A stretch of DNA of 64,000 nucleotides from positions 2,914,001 to 2,978,000 of the forward strand of contig NZ_JACCFM010000001.1 of assembly GCF_013410665.1 (NCBI RefSeq), written 5' to 3'. This document shows, in pieces, positions 26,536 through 35,011 of this stretch. This DNA comes from Leifsonia psychrotolerans. GTDB taxonomy: Bacteria; Actinomycetota; Actinomycetes; Actinomycetales; Microbacteriaceae. The notes under the pieces are model-generated. The model saw only the letters and a list, made by a program, of their open reading frames with translations, searched no databases and had not been told where the DNA came from. The translations under genes were made by a program, and so were the position numbers. The stretch's first letter is position 1; each line of letters starts with the position of its first letter.

Positions 26536-27894
26536 GTGTTGATTTGTCTCTCCGCGAGCCACAAGAACTCACACTTCGATGTGCTCGAAAAGCTTTCCTT
26601 GGCCTCCGCCGCCGCCGCGCAGCAGATCACGGCGTGCCACAGCGCTCTCAGCGGGGCGATTGTCGTCGCGACCTGCAACCGGTTCGAGGCCTATCTCGAT
26701 CTCGACGAGCCCTTCGGCGTTTCACCGATGCCCGCCATTCATGCCGCCATCGACGCATTGAGCGCAACGAGCGATGTCGCCGCCGAAACACTGCGCGACA
26801 CCCTGCAACTCGTTCATGGCAACGGCGTGCCTCACCACCTGTTCGCCGTGTCGAGTGGACTCGAGTCCGTCGTCGTCGGCGAAGGCGAGATTGCCGGTCA
26901 GGTGCGCCGGTCGCTCGAGCAGGCCCGCAGTGACGGCACGACGAGCCCCGAACTCGAACGTCTCTTTCAACGGGCATCGCAGACCTCTCGCGGGGTGAAA
27001 AATCAGACCGGCCTCGGAACCGCCGGTCGCTCGCTCGTGCGCCTCTCGCTCGAACTCGCATCGAGTCGGGTGAGCGACTGGGCCGCCAGCCGCGTGCTCT
27101 TGCTCGGCACCGGACGCTACGCCGGCGCCACCCTGGCCGCCCTGCGCGACCGTGGCGCCGAGAATGTGCGGGTGTACTCGCCATCGGGTCGGGCCGTGAA
27201 ATTCGCCGAGTCACACGGCATCGCCGCGGTGGTCGAAGCCGACCTGGCTCGCGAGGCGGCCCGGGCCGACCTGATCATCACCTGCACGACTGCCGACCAC
27301 TTCGTCGTGGATGCCGCGCTCCTGGGCACCGGACGTCACGCGCTGGGCCAAGATGCAGCAGCCGCGGACGCGCAGCCGCTCAAGCTGTGCCCGATCGCGC
27401 CGTCGCCGGCGCCGGCCGAAACCACTTTCCACCAGCTCATCATCGACCTGGGCATGCCGCGCAATGTCGACCCCGATGTGACACAGCTCGCCGGCGTGGC
27501 GCTGCTTGACCTCGAGACCATTCGCATCCACGCGCCACTCGAGGCGCTGAATGCCACGAGCGAGGCCCGCGAGTTGGTTTCCCAGGCGGCTCGTGACTTC
27601 ACCGCAGTGTCGACCGAACAGAGCCTGGCGCCCGCCGTCGTGGCCCTGCGCTCGCACGTCTTCGACATCCTCGAGGCAGAGATCGAGCGCGTGCGCAGCC
27701 GGAACGAGCACAGCGCACAGACCGAAGCCGCGCTGCGGCACCTGGTCGGTGTGCTGCTGCACACGCCCATGTTGCGTTCGCGCGAGCTCGCCCGCAGCGG
27801 CGAGCACGACGCCTACTTCGACGGCCTTGAGGCACTCTTCGGCCTCAAAGTCGAGCGAGCGGATGCGTCGGGCCCATCGGCGCGCACGCCCTGA
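26536..27894 (+). CDS. hemA: Glutamyl-tRNA reductase
   Basis: A 452-residue enzyme that reduces glutamyl-tRNA to glutamate-1-semialdehyde, the committed step of the C5 pathway. The catalytic Cys is C47 in VVATCNRFEAY. Further motifs are FAVSSGLESVVVGEGEIAGQ, the NADPH-binding VLLLGTGRYAGATLAAL, and the LIIDLGMPRNVDP segment; the C-terminal dimerisation helices follow. GTG start, with no strong ribosome-binding site visible; the palindrome at 26512-26528 occupies the place where one would be expected, so translation or transcription control through this element is plausible. Confidence 0.97.
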   Translation: MLICLSASHKNSHFDVLEKLSLASAAAAQQITACHSALSGAIVVATCNRFEAYLDLDEPFGVSPMPAIHAAIDALSATSDVAAETLRDTLQLVHGNGVPHHLFAVSSGLESVVVGEGEIAGQVRRSLEQARSDGTTSPELERLFQRASQTSRGVKNQTGLGTAGRSLVRLSLELASSRVSDWAASRVLLLGTGRYAGATLAALRDRGAENVRVYSPSGRAVKFAESHGIAAVVEADLAREAARADLIITCTTADHFVVDAALLGTGRHALGQDAAAADAQPLKLCPIAPSPAPAETTFHQLIIDLGMPRNVDPDVTQLAGVALLDLETIRIHAPLEALNATSEARELVSQAARDFTAVSTEQSLAPAVVALRSHVFDILEAEIERVRSRNEHSAQTEAALRHLVGVLLHTPMLRSRELARSGEHDAYFDGLEALFGLKVERADASGPSARTP

Positions 27895-27980
27895 CGCAGA
27901 GTTGCCTGTTCTGGCACCACCGCACGTCGTAGGCTGGCCCCGACCGCCGAAAGCCGACCTCGACGGTGGAGAGGTTCACC

Positions 27981-28664
27981 GTGACGACGCCTGCCGGACT
28001 CACCACCCTTCCGTTTGACGCATACCCCCTGCGCACCGATCGCCTGATGTTGCGTCCCCTCACCGACGCCGACGTCGACGACGTGTTCGCCTACCAGTCG
28101 GATGCCGAGGTCGTGCGCTATCTCCCCTGGCCTGTGCGCGACCTCGATGAGTCGCGCGAGCACACACTGACGCGCGCCGGTTTCACTCGGCTCGAAAACG
28201 ACCGCGACGCACTCATTCTCGCGGTCGAGTTACATGGCGAACACGGCGACGGCGACGGCCGCAGCGACGAACACCAGACCGACGAACGTCAGACTGACGA
28301 AAGCCAGAACGACGCGGGTGTCAATGATGGCGTGCGTGGCCCTGTCATCGGCGACCTCACCGTCGTTCTCGAGAGCGGTGAGCTCGCGCAAATTGAGATC
28401 GGTTGGGTCTTCCATCCCGACTACCAGCGCAAGGGCTACGCCACAGAAGCCGCTCGCGCCCTCCTCGAACTGGCCTTCGCGCACATTGGCGCCCATCGCG
28501 TGCTTGCGCGACTGGATCCGCACAACACGGCATCCGTCGCCTTGTGCCAGAGATTAGGTATGCGCCAAGAGGCATATTTCAGAGAGAGCGAGATTTTGAA
28601 GGGCGAGTGGGGCGATCTGGCGATCTACGCTCTACTGCGCAGCGAATGGGAAGCCGTTCGCTAA
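27981..28664 (+). CDS. GNAT family N-acetyltransferase with inserted repeat
   Basis: A 227-residue acetyltransferase of the RimJ/RimL type: LRTDRLMLRPLTDADVDDVF at the start, IGWVFHPDYQRKGYATEAARALL (the acetyl-CoA P-loop, split here), and ASVALCQRLGMRQEA. In the middle (residues about 88-115) is a hydrophilic insert containing DEHQT-DERQT-DESQN, coded by a 15-bp unit at 28266-28310. The GTG at 27981 is preferred because GGAGAGG lies 6 bases upstream; the frame could otherwise start at 27966, but that would place the start inside the ribosome-binding site. Substrate unknown. Confidence 0.88.
   Translation: MTTPAGLTTLPFDAYPLRTDRLMLRPLTDADVDDVFAYQSDAEVVRYLPWPVRDLDESREHTLTRAGFTRLENDRDALILAVELHGEHGDGDGRSDEHQTDERQTDESQNDAGVNDGVRGPVIGDLTVVLESGELAQIEIGWVFHPDYQRKGYATEAARALLELAFAHIGAHRVLARLDPHNTASVALCQRLGMRQEAYFRESEILKGEWGDLAIYALLRSEWEAVR
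28266..28310 (+). repeat. In-frame 15-bp repeat inside the GNAT gene, three copies
   Basis: Three diverged units (GACGAACACCAGACC type) encode DEHQT, DERQT and DESQN. The insert lies between the N-terminal part and the acetyl-CoA-binding core of the enzyme, so it is probably a tolerated loop. Confidence 0.8.
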
Positions 28665-28757
28665 CGCCATCTAAGCAACAGGTGTTGCCAAAGTGACAGT
28701 GGCGGCGTAACGTGGGGGGAGACCCCACACCGGGGGTTCGCTCCGAAAAGGAATGGC

Positions 28758-29426
28758 ATGGATCCCCGTCGGGAACGCACCCAGGTCGCGCTGCGCGAGG
28801 CCATTCTGACCCTCGCCACCGAGCGCGATATCTCGAGCATCACGGTTTCGGATGTCACTCGAGCCGCGGGGATCAACCGAGCAACCTTCTACACACACGC
28901 CGAATCGCCCCACGCCTTGCTGGTTGCTGTGCTGCACGCTGAGCTTGCCGCCAGCAAGGCCACTTTTGCCGTGGCAACCGAGCGCGCCGGCGTCACTCCG
29001 CGTGACGTGGTGCTCACCACCCTCGACTGGATCGCCGACCACGTCGAGGCTCACGCGGCCATCTACCGATCGGGCCTCAGTCGCAGTTCAGGCCTGCCGC
29101 TGTGGCCGCTTCTCACCGAACATTTCGAAGACACGCTCGCCGACTACCTGGGGCACCATCCAGAGTTCCTTCCCGCCTCCCCCGCGGGGCTTTCGCCCGC
29201 ACTGCTCGCGACCGGCTATGCCGCGTACTCCGCGCATGGCATCGTGGGCGCGATCGCCGCCTGGCTGACCGTGCCGGATCTGGGGTCGCGCGCGCTCTTC
29301 ACCGAAGTCACCGTCAATTCTCTGGCCGCCTGGTGGACAGGCGTCGCCACACCCCCGTCCGCGGAAGATCCCGCGGCGAATGAAGCACGACGAAGCGGCG
29401 GGAACCCCCGTTCGCTCGCCGACTGA
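28758..29426 (+). CDS. TetR/AcrR family regulator
   Basis: A 222-residue regulator. The helix-turn-helix is at about residues 10-56 (REAILTLATERDISSITVSD, then VTRAAGINRATFYTHAESP). The C-terminal domain resembles the TetR_C_33/AcrR-like group only loosely. ATG start with AAAAGGAA about 8 bases upstream. The SDR gene begins 13 bp after its stop, so the two are co-transcribed and the regulator probably controls this operon in response to the SDR substrate or a related compound. Confidence 0.87.
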   Translation: MDPRRERTQVALREAILTLATERDISSITVSDVTRAAGINRATFYTHAESPHALLVAVLHAELAASKATFAVATERAGVTPRDVVLTTLDWIADHVEAHAAIYRSGLSRSSGLPLWPLLTEHFEDTLADYLGHHPEFLPASPAGLSPALLATGYAAYSAHGIVGAIAAWLTVPDLGSRALFTEVTVNSLAAWWTGVATPPSAEDPAANEARRSGGNPRSLAD

Positions 29427-29439
29427 ACAGGAGAAAACC

Positions 29440-30177
29440 ATGGGACGTCTCGACAACAAGGTCGCACTCATCAGCGGAGGAGCCCGCGGAATGGGCGCCA
29501 CGCACGCCCGCGCATTCGTCGCCGAAGGAGCACGCGTCGTGCTTGGTGATCTGCTCGACGCGGAGGGTGAGGCCCTCGCCGCCGAACTGGGCGACGCGGC
29601 CGCGTACATCCACTTGGATGTCACGAAGCCGGACGACTGGAAGGCCGCCGTCGAGTTCACGGTCGCGCACTTTGGCAGCCTCACTGTTCTGGTGAACAAC
29701 GCCGGCATCGCCAATGGCGCCCCCATCACGACGTTCCCGCTCGAACTCTGGCAGAAGACGCTCGACATCAACCTGACCGGTGTCTTCAACGGCATCCAGG
29801 CAGCCACGCCGGCCCTCGTCGCCGCGGGTCCCGGCGGATCCATCATCAACATCTCGTCCGTTGAAGGCCTCCGCGGCAGCGCCGGCCTGCATGCCTATGT
29901 GGCCTCCAAGTTCGCCGTTCGGGGCCTCACCAAGTCGGTCGCGCTCGATCTCGGCCAGTACGGCATCCGAGTCAACAGCGTGCACCCCGGCTTCATCGAG
30001 ACCGAGATGACCAAGGCCTACGACGCTGCGCAGTTCCAGATTCCGCTCGCACGCGGCGGCGCCCCCGAAGAGGTCTCGAAGATGGTGCTGTTTTTGGCCA
30101 GCGATGACAGCAGCTACTCCACCGGTGCCGAGTTCGTCGTCGACGGCGGCATGATCGTGGGAATTCCGCACGCCTGA
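29440..30177 (+). CDS. Short-chain dehydrogenase/reductase (3-alpha/20-beta-hydroxysteroid dehydrogenase-like)
   Basis: A 245-residue classical SDR. Cofactor motif ALISGGARGMGATHAR; NNAG at about 85-88; Ser of NISSVEG; and the catalytic YxxxK in HAYVASKFAV; then RVNSVHPGFIETEMT. The Asp after the second strand (VVLGDLLD) predicts NAD specificity. Sequence style is close to the FabG3/3-alpha(20-beta)-hydroxysteroid dehydrogenase group, but the real substrate is unknown. The ATG at 29440 follows AGGAG by 6 bases. A strong terminator follows. Confidence 0.9.
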   Translation: MGRLDNKVALISGGARGMGATHARAFVAEGARVVLGDLLDAEGEALAAELGDAAAYIHLDVTKPDDWKAAVEFTVAHFGSLTVLVNNAGIANGAPITTFPLELWQKTLDINLTGVFNGIQAATPALVAAGPGGSIINISSVEGLRGSAGLHAYVASKFAVRGLTKSVALDLGQYGIRVNSVHPGFIETEMTKAYDAAQFQIPLARGGAPEEVSKMVLFLASDDSSYSTGAEFVVDGGMIVGIPHA

Positions 30178-30198
30178 GCCCGAGCGGCAGCGAAATGC

Positions 30199-30234
30199 CG
30201 ACAGGCCCGGCCCGCGGAGGGGCCGGGCCTGTCG
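30199..30234 (+). terminator. Intrinsic terminator, 15-bp GC stem
   Basis: CGACAGGCCCGGCCC is perfectly inverted around a 6-base loop, 21 bp after the SDR stop. The weak T run (GTGCCTT) is usual for GC-rich actinobacterial terminators. It lies between the convergent SDR and flavohemoglobin genes and may serve both. Confidence 0.85.
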
Positions 30235-30250
30235 TGCCTTCAGATGCGGT

Positions 30251-31432
30251 TTAGGCCGCGAGCCAGAGGTCGGGGCCGAACACCTCATAGTGAATGTGCG
30301 TGGCCGGAATGCCGGCGTCGATGGCCTGCGAGCGCACGGCACGCATGAATGCCAGCGGACCGCAGAGGTAGAGGCGAGCGTCGGCGGGCAGGTCCAGGCC
30401 GGCAAGCGACATGTAGCCTTCGGTTGCCTCGGTATCGTCGGCCTTGGCGGTGATGTCTTCGAGCCAGAGTTTCAAATCCGCATTGGGCAGCGCCGCGATG
30501 GATTCGCGCATCTGCTCCTTCAACGCCCAGGCATCCTCGGTCGCCTCAGCGTGCAGCACCAGCACTTGCCGGTCGGATCCGACAGCGGCCAAGTTCGCCA
30601 GTGCCGACGCGCTCGGGGTGCAGCCGATGCCGGCGGTGGCGAGCACGATTGGAGCACCCGAGGTGTCGATGGTCAGATCGCCGTACGGGTTGGAGAGTTC
30701 AACCGTGTCGCCCACGTTGAGGTTTTGGTGCATGAAGGGCGAGACCTCGCCGCCCTCGTCGAACTTCGTTGTGATCACACGCTCGGTGGTCGAGGTGACC
30801 GCGTCGCTCAGGGTGTACTGCCGGCACTGACGGATGCCGTCGAGAAGCGGAACGCGCACCGAGACGAACTGGCCGGGCTTGGCAACGGTGACGGCAGTCT
30901 CATCGGCGGGGGCGAAACGGAAGGTGATCGAGCCGACTCCGGCGATGGTCTTCGAGACCAGCGTCCAGTCAGTCCAGATTTTGTCGTTAGCCTGCTGGGC
31001 GTAGAGGCCCTTCTCAATCTTGATCAGTGCGTCGGCCATCAGCCAATAAACCTCGGTCCATGCCTCGGCGACGGCGGGGGTGACCGCCTCGCCCAGGTCA
31101 TCGACGATCGCGGCGAAGAGGTGCTCATACACAATCTGGTACTGCTCAGGAGCGATGCCGAGGGAGGTGTGCTTGTGGGCGATGCGGGCGAGCACGGCTT
31201 CCGGCAGCGTGCCGGGGTTGTTGACCAGGTGAGTGGCGAAGGCCGCGATGGAACCTGCCAGGGCCTGCTGCTGCGTGCCGTTGTTCTGATTGGCGCGGGA
31301 GAAGAGTCCGTCCAGAAGCTCCGGTCGAGCCGCAAACATCCGCGAATAGAACTTCGGGGTGATGTGCGAGATGCGCTCACCGATGATCGGCAGAGTGGCC
31401 TCAATGACCGGACGGGACTTCTCAGACAGCAT
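30251..31432 (-). CDS. hmp: Flavohemoglobin, nitric oxide dioxygenase
   Basis: A 393-residue protein that oxidises NO to nitrate. The globin domain (residues about 1-140) has Y29 in the B helix, Gln at about 54 and the heme-ligand His at about 88 in AHKHTSLGI. The reductase part has the FAD motif RQYTLSD and the NAD motifs LATAGIGCTPSASALANLA and LYLCGPLAFM. The ATG at 31432 follows AAGGAG by 6 bases, so a longer frame from 31483 is rejected. An NsrR-like gene lies directly upstream on the same strand, and two palindromes precede the start. It is probably induced by NO. Confidence 0.96.
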   Translation of the reverse strand: MLSEKSRPVIEATLPIIGERISHITPKFYSRMFAARPELLDGLFSRANQNNGTQQQALAGSIAAFATHLVNNPGTLPEAVLARIAHKHTSLGIAPEQYQIVYEHLFAAIVDDLGEAVTPAVAEAWTEVYWLMADALIKIEKGLYAQQANDKIWTDWTLVSKTIAGVGSITFRFAPADETAVTVAKPGQFVSVRVPLLDGIRQCRQYTLSDAVTSTTERVITTKFDEGGEVSPFMHQNLNVGDTVELSNPYGDLTIDTSGAPIVLATAGIGCTPSASALANLAAVGSDRQVLVLHAEATEDAWALKEQMRESIAALPNADLKLWLEDITAKADDTEATEGYMSLAGLDLPADARLYLCGPLAFMRAVRSQAIDAGIPATHIHYEVFGPDLWLAA

Positions 31433-31463
31433 GGGGTGGCTCCTTAGCGAAGAGGCGGTGCAT

Positions 31464-31486
31464 ATCTTGTATCTGTTATGCAAGAT
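31464..31486. promoter_or_regulatory. 23-bp palindrome, candidate NsrR (Rrf2) operator
   Basis: Arms ATCTTGTAT and ATGCAAGAT (8 of 9 pairs) around CTGTT, 32 bp before the flavohemoglobin start. The 23-bp span equals the classic NsrR 11-1-11 site length, and an NsrR-like gene is adjacent. Autoregulation is not explained, since the regulator gene lies upstream of this site. Confidence 0.6.
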
Positions 31487-31498
31487 TGAATACCTAAG

Positions 31499-31515
31499 TT
31501 CTACGCCGCGTAGAA
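31499..31515. promoter_or_regulatory. 17-bp palindrome upstream of flavohemoglobin, similar to that before hemA
   Basis: TTCTACG-CCG-CGTAGAA, perfect 7-bp arms, 67 bp upstream of the hmp start and 32 bp after the NsrR stop. It differs from the hemA-side copy at 3 of 17 positions, all but one in the centre. Confidence 0.55.
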
Positions 31516-31546
31516 GTTAAGTGCAAATCGACGGTTCCGCGGCGTG

Positions 31547-31993
31547 TCAGCGCAGAACGGGAAACGGCAGCAGGCGCCGGGACGCCGGGCCGGTGAGGTC
31601 TTCGATGCGCAGCAGATCGAGCTCGGCGTAGAACGCTTCACGAGCACGGCGCAGCGCACCGCGCAGTGTGCACTGGGCAATTAGGGGGCAGGCGACTCCG
31701 GTCTCGGAGACGCAGTCGACAACGTCATCGCGCACATCGAGGTCGCGCATCAACGTGCCCACCGCGAGCTGGAGCCCCCGGGCGCTGATCTGCGACCCGC
31801 CGTACCGACCGCGGGTCACCTCGATGGCCTGGCGATTGCGCAACTCGAGAACAGCCTTGGCCACATGGTTGTAGGGCACGCCGATCTGCTCGGCAATCTC
31901 CCGGGTGGTGATCAGTTGATCAGGGCGGGAACCGAGCAGCATCAGTGTGCGCAGGCACACATCGGCGAAGGCGCTGAGTTTCACGCTTCCCAT
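31547..31993 (-). CDS. nsrR: Rrf2 family regulator, NsrR-like (Fe-S, NO-sensing)
   Basis: A 148-residue winged-helix protein: KLSAFADVCLRTLMLLG, then ITTREIAEQIGVPYNHVAKAVLEL as the recognition region. Three Cys at about 94, 102 and 108 match the cluster-ligand pattern of NsrR (spacing 8 and 6; with a start at the internal GTG codon 4 they would be 91, 99, 105). NsrR loses repression of hmp when NO attacks its Fe-S cluster; the gene order NsrR-Hmp supports the same circuit here. It is separated from hmp by 114 bp carrying two palindromes. Confidence 0.9.
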   Translation of the reverse strand: MGSVKLSAFADVCLRTLMLLGSRPDQLITTREIAEQIGVPYNHVAKAVLELRNRQAIEVTRGRYGGSQISARGLQLAVGTLMRDLDVRDDVVDCVSETGVACPLIAQCTLRGALRRAREAFYAELDLLRIEDLTGPASRRLLPFPVLR

Positions 31994-32045
31994 TCTTGCA
32001 GGATCCCCTGGGCGGCTTCTCGGCGCGGCATCCGCCCGCTGGGCC

Positions 32046-32567
32046 CTACCGGAGTGGGCGCTTGGCCGGGGCGGATGCCGCAGAGGCGCTGTCGGCCGCC
32101 GCTACTTCGAAGACCGGCAGGATGCGGTTCTCGAACTGGGTCGTGAGCACAATCGAGCTGCGGGTGCGTTTGACGACCTTGGTGCGCATCATGGTGTCGA
32201 ACACGCGCTGCAGATCGCGGTTCGATCGGGCGACGATGCGCAGCACGATGTCGCTGTCACCCGAGGTCGTATACATGTCCAGAATCTCGGGAATCTGCTG
32301 CAACCACTCCAGGGCTGTGGCATGCCCGAGATCCTGATCGATCTCCACATGACAGATCGCCGTTACCGGAAAGCCGAGGGCTGCCGCATCAAGCGTCGGC
32401 TCAAACCGAGTAATGACCCCGGTTTCATGCATACGGTTGAGCCTGGCCTGCACGGTGGGCCGCGCGACGCCCAGCCGCTTGGCGGCCTCGACCACGCTGA
32501 TGCCGGGCTCGTCGGTGTAAAGCTTCACGATGGAATAGTCGAGGGCATCGACGCGCTGAGGACTCAT
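32046..32567 (-). CDS. Lrp/AsnC family transcriptional regulator
   Basis: A 173-residue regulator with an N-terminal helix-turn-helix (LDYSIVKLYTDEPGISVVEA, AAKRLGVARPTVQARLNRM) and a C-terminal RAM ligand domain (VTAICHVEIDQ, TSGDSDIVLRIVARSNRDL). The last 20 residues are an Ala/Ser tail. It is divergent from the aminotransferase gene, 200 bp apart, so it probably senses an amino acid and controls that gene. The aromatic amino acids are the likeliest effectors given the neighbourhood, which is inference. Confidence 0.92.
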   Translation of the reverse strand: MSPQRVDALDYSIVKLYTDEPGISVVEAAKRLGVARPTVQARLNRMHETGVITRFEPTLDAAALGFPVTAICHVEIDQDLGHATALEWLQQIPEILDMYTTSGDSDIVLRIVARSNRDLQRVFDTMMRTKVVKRTRSSIVLTTQFENRILPVFEVAAADSASAASAPAKRPLR

Positions 32568-32767
32568 TGGCCTTACAATCTGTCAGGATTCTCGGGGCTT
32601 TGCTGCTGCAAACGGTACAGCATGTGGTGTCATAAAGTAACAAGTTGCTCGCCCCTGTCAGTCTCGCTAGCATCGGCAACACTGTCGCCGCTGACATTCG
32701 TGTTGTGGCGCATCCCCCAGCGCACTCCCCACCGAGTGCGGCGCACCACACACTAAGGGCACACAGC

Positions 32768-33838
32768 ATGGTTTTTCAGCGTGACGCGATCTCGAAACTT
32801 CCCGCCTACAAGCAAGGCGTCGCTCCCGGCGACAGCGGAGCCGTCAAGCTGTCCAGCAACGAGAACCCCTTCGCTCCGCTGCCGTCCGTCGTGACGGTTA
32901 TCGCCGAAGCGTTATCGACCATCCACCTCTACCCGAGCATGTCGGCACCCGAGCTCACCGAACGCCTGGCCGCCCGCTACGACATCGATGCCGAGAACCT
33001 GGCGTTCGGCGCCGGTTCGGTCGAGGTTGCCTCCCAGCTCATTCACGCCAGCGCCGGCGCAGGCGACGAGGTCATTTTCGCTTGGCGTTCGTTCGAGGCC
33101 TACCCGATTCTGGTCCAGGTCGCCGGCGCCACCCCGATTCCCGTACCGCTGACGGATGGCGACCGTCACGACCTCCCCGCGATGGCCGCAGCCATCACGG
33201 CCCGCACACGCCTGATTTTTGTCTGCAACCCGAACAACCCCACCGGTGCCACGGTCACCACCGCCGAAATGCACGACTTCCTGGCCCGCGTGCCCGAGAA
33301 CGTGCTCGTCGTCATCGACGAGGCCTACGTGCACTTCAACCGCGACCCCGACTCGGCCATCGGCCTCGACTTCTTCAAGCAGTACCCGAACGTGGCCGTG
33401 CTGCACACCTTCTCGAAGGCCTACGGCCTGGCCGGCCTGCGCTTGGGCTACGCCATTGCGCCGGCATCCGTCGCGGCCAACCTGCGCCGCGTCTCGGTGC
33501 CGTTCGGGGTCTCCGACCTTGCCCAGCGCGCCGGTGTGGCCTCGCTCGATGCCGAGCACGAACTCAACCTGCGCGTCGACATCCTGGTTGACGAACGCAC
33601 CCGAGTGCTTGCGGGCTTGCGCGCCCAGGGTTGGACCGTCGCCGACTCGCACGCCAACTTCGTCTGGCTGCGCACCGGCGACGACACCGATCGTGTGAAC
33701 GCGGCATTGATTGAGCAGGGCATCCTGGGCCGGGCGTTTCCGGGCGAAGGGATTCGCGTCTCGACCGGGTCAATTGAGGCGAATGATCGCTTTCTCGCCG
33801 CAGCCGCGTCGCTCGCGAGTGGCAGCCCTGGTCAATAG
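32768..33838 (+). CDS. Histidinol-phosphate / aromatic amino acid aminotransferase (HisC/Pat family)
   Basis: A 356-residue class I PLP aminotransferase. Seen: KLSSNENPFAPLPSV, YPSMSAPELTERLA, the CNPNNPTG motif, VVIDEAYVHF, and the PLP Lys in HTFSKAYGLAGLRLGYAIA. Actinobacterial paralogues outside the his operon are usually phenylalanine/aromatic aminotransferases (Pat), which I favour here because no his genes are near and an Lrp regulator is divergent. The ATG at 32768 is supported by AAGGG about 8 bases upstream and by the conserved start VFQRDAISKLPAY. A putative amino-acid ABC importer follows. Confidence 0.88.
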   Translation: MVFQRDAISKLPAYKQGVAPGDSGAVKLSSNENPFAPLPSVVTVIAEALSTIHLYPSMSAPELTERLAARYDIDAENLAFGAGSVEVASQLIHASAGAGDEVIFAWRSFEAYPILVQVAGATPIPVPLTDGDRHDLPAMAAAITARTRLIFVCNPNNPTGATVTTAEMHDFLARVPENVLVVIDEAYVHFNRDPDSAIGLDFFKQYPNVAVLHTFSKAYGLAGLRLGYAIAPASVAANLRRVSVPFGVSDLAQRAGVASLDAEHELNLRVDILVDERTRVLAGLRAQGWTVADSHANFVWLRTGDDTDRVNAALIEQGILGRAFPGEGIRVSTGSIEANDRFLAAAASLASGSPGQ

Positions 33839-33967
33839 AGGGTCTTCGCCTCTGTAAAACTTGTCAGTATCGCGTCCGATCGGAAGCGGGACTGCTCAGA
33901 CGAACGGTCCCACCGTCGGGCTCGTTTTGCATCACCCTGGCACAGCATTCAAAGGAGAATCCGCACC

Positions 33968-34972
33968 ATGAACCGCACCAAAACTCTGTCCGCGCTCGGC
34001 CTGCTCGCCGCAGGCGCCCTCGCCCTCTCCGGCTGCGCAAGCGCCGCTTCGTCGGATGCCGACAAGGGCTCGGACTCGAAGATGATCACGATCGGTATCA
34101 CCCAGATCGTGGCTCACCCGGCGCTGGATGCCGCACGCGACGGCTTCAAAAAGGCTTTCGCCGACGCCGGCTACGTCGAGGGCACCGACGTCACCTTCGA
34201 CGACCAGAACGCGCAGGGCGACCAGGCGACCGCCAGCACGATCGCCGCGAAGTTCGCCGCCGACAAGGTCGACCTCGTGCTCGCAATCGCCACTCCGACC
34301 GCGCAGGCCGCAGCCCAGACCATCACCGACATCCCGATCCTGTTCACGGCAGTGACCGAACCCAAGGAGGCCGGCCTCGTTGACTCGTGGGAGGCCCCTG
34401 GCGCAAACGTCACCGGCACCAGTGACCTCAACCCGGTCAAGGACCAGCTGCAGCTGATCAAGGATGTACTGCCCGATGCCAAGACCGTCGGCATCATCTA
34501 CAGCTCGGGTGAAGTCAACTCGGACGTTCAGGTCACCATGGCCAAGGACGCGGCGAAGGAACTCGGCCTGACCATCAAGGAAGCCACGGTCACGGTCGCC
34601 GGCGAGGTCAGCCAGGTTGCCGAGTCGCTCGGCGACGTTGACGCGTTCTACATCCCGACCGACAACAAGGTCACCGAGGGCATCTCCGCTCTGATTCAGG
34701 TTTCTGAGGCCAAGGGCATTCCGCTGTTCGGTGCCGAAGGCGGACAGGTCGAGAGCGGCGCTCTCGCCACCTACGGCATCGACTACTCCGACCTGGGCTA
34801 CCAGACCGGTCTCATGGCGATCCGTGTTCTCAAGGAAGGTGCCGACCCGGCAACCATGCCCGTCGAGACCCTCGAGAAGATCTCTCTGATCATCAACAAG
34901 GGCGCGGCAGAGCGCATGGGCGTCACCATCCCGGCATCCGTGCTCGATGCGGCCGACCAGACCGTCGGCTAA
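33968..34972 (+). CDS. ABC transporter substrate-binding lipoprotein (TrpX-like, ABC_sub_bind/DUF534)
   Basis: A 334-residue lipoprotein: signal peptide MNRTKTLSALGLLAAGALAL with lipobox LSGC and lipidated Cys at 23. The mature part has the family marks ITIGITQIVAHPALDAARDGF, FDDQNAQGD, PILFTAVTEPKEAGLVDS, GTSDLNPVKDQL, IYSSGEVNS and FYIPTDNKV. This family includes TrpX-type binding proteins for tryptophan and other aromatic amino acids, which fits the aminotransferase upstream. A strong AAAGGAG site precedes the ATG. First gene of a three-gene importer. Confidence 0.92.
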   Translation: MNRTKTLSALGLLAAGALALSGCASAASSDADKGSDSKMITIGITQIVAHPALDAARDGFKKAFADAGYVEGTDVTFDDQNAQGDQATASTIAAKFAADKVDLVLAIATPTAQAAAQTITDIPILFTAVTEPKEAGLVDSWEAPGANVTGTSDLNPVKDQLQLIKDVLPDAKTVGIIYSSGEVNSDVQVTMAKDAAKELGLTIKEATVTVAGEVSQVAESLGDVDAFYIPTDNKVTEGISALIQVSEAKGIPLFGAEGGQVESGALATYGIDYSDLGYQTGLMAIRVLKEGADPATMPVETLEKISLIINKGAAERMGVTIPASVLDAADQTVG

Positions 34973-35011
34973 CCGGCGATCTCGGTTACGTCACTGAAGA
35001 AGGATTGAACT

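Noticed and set aside
30181..30250. Possible small RNA gene
   Set aside because: The only structure is the 15-bp hairpin, best explained as a terminator between convergent genes.
33842..33967. Possible riboswitch or T-box leader before the importer operon
   Set aside because: Only 129 bp separate the genes and no T-box, SAM, TPP or other conserved core could be recognised.
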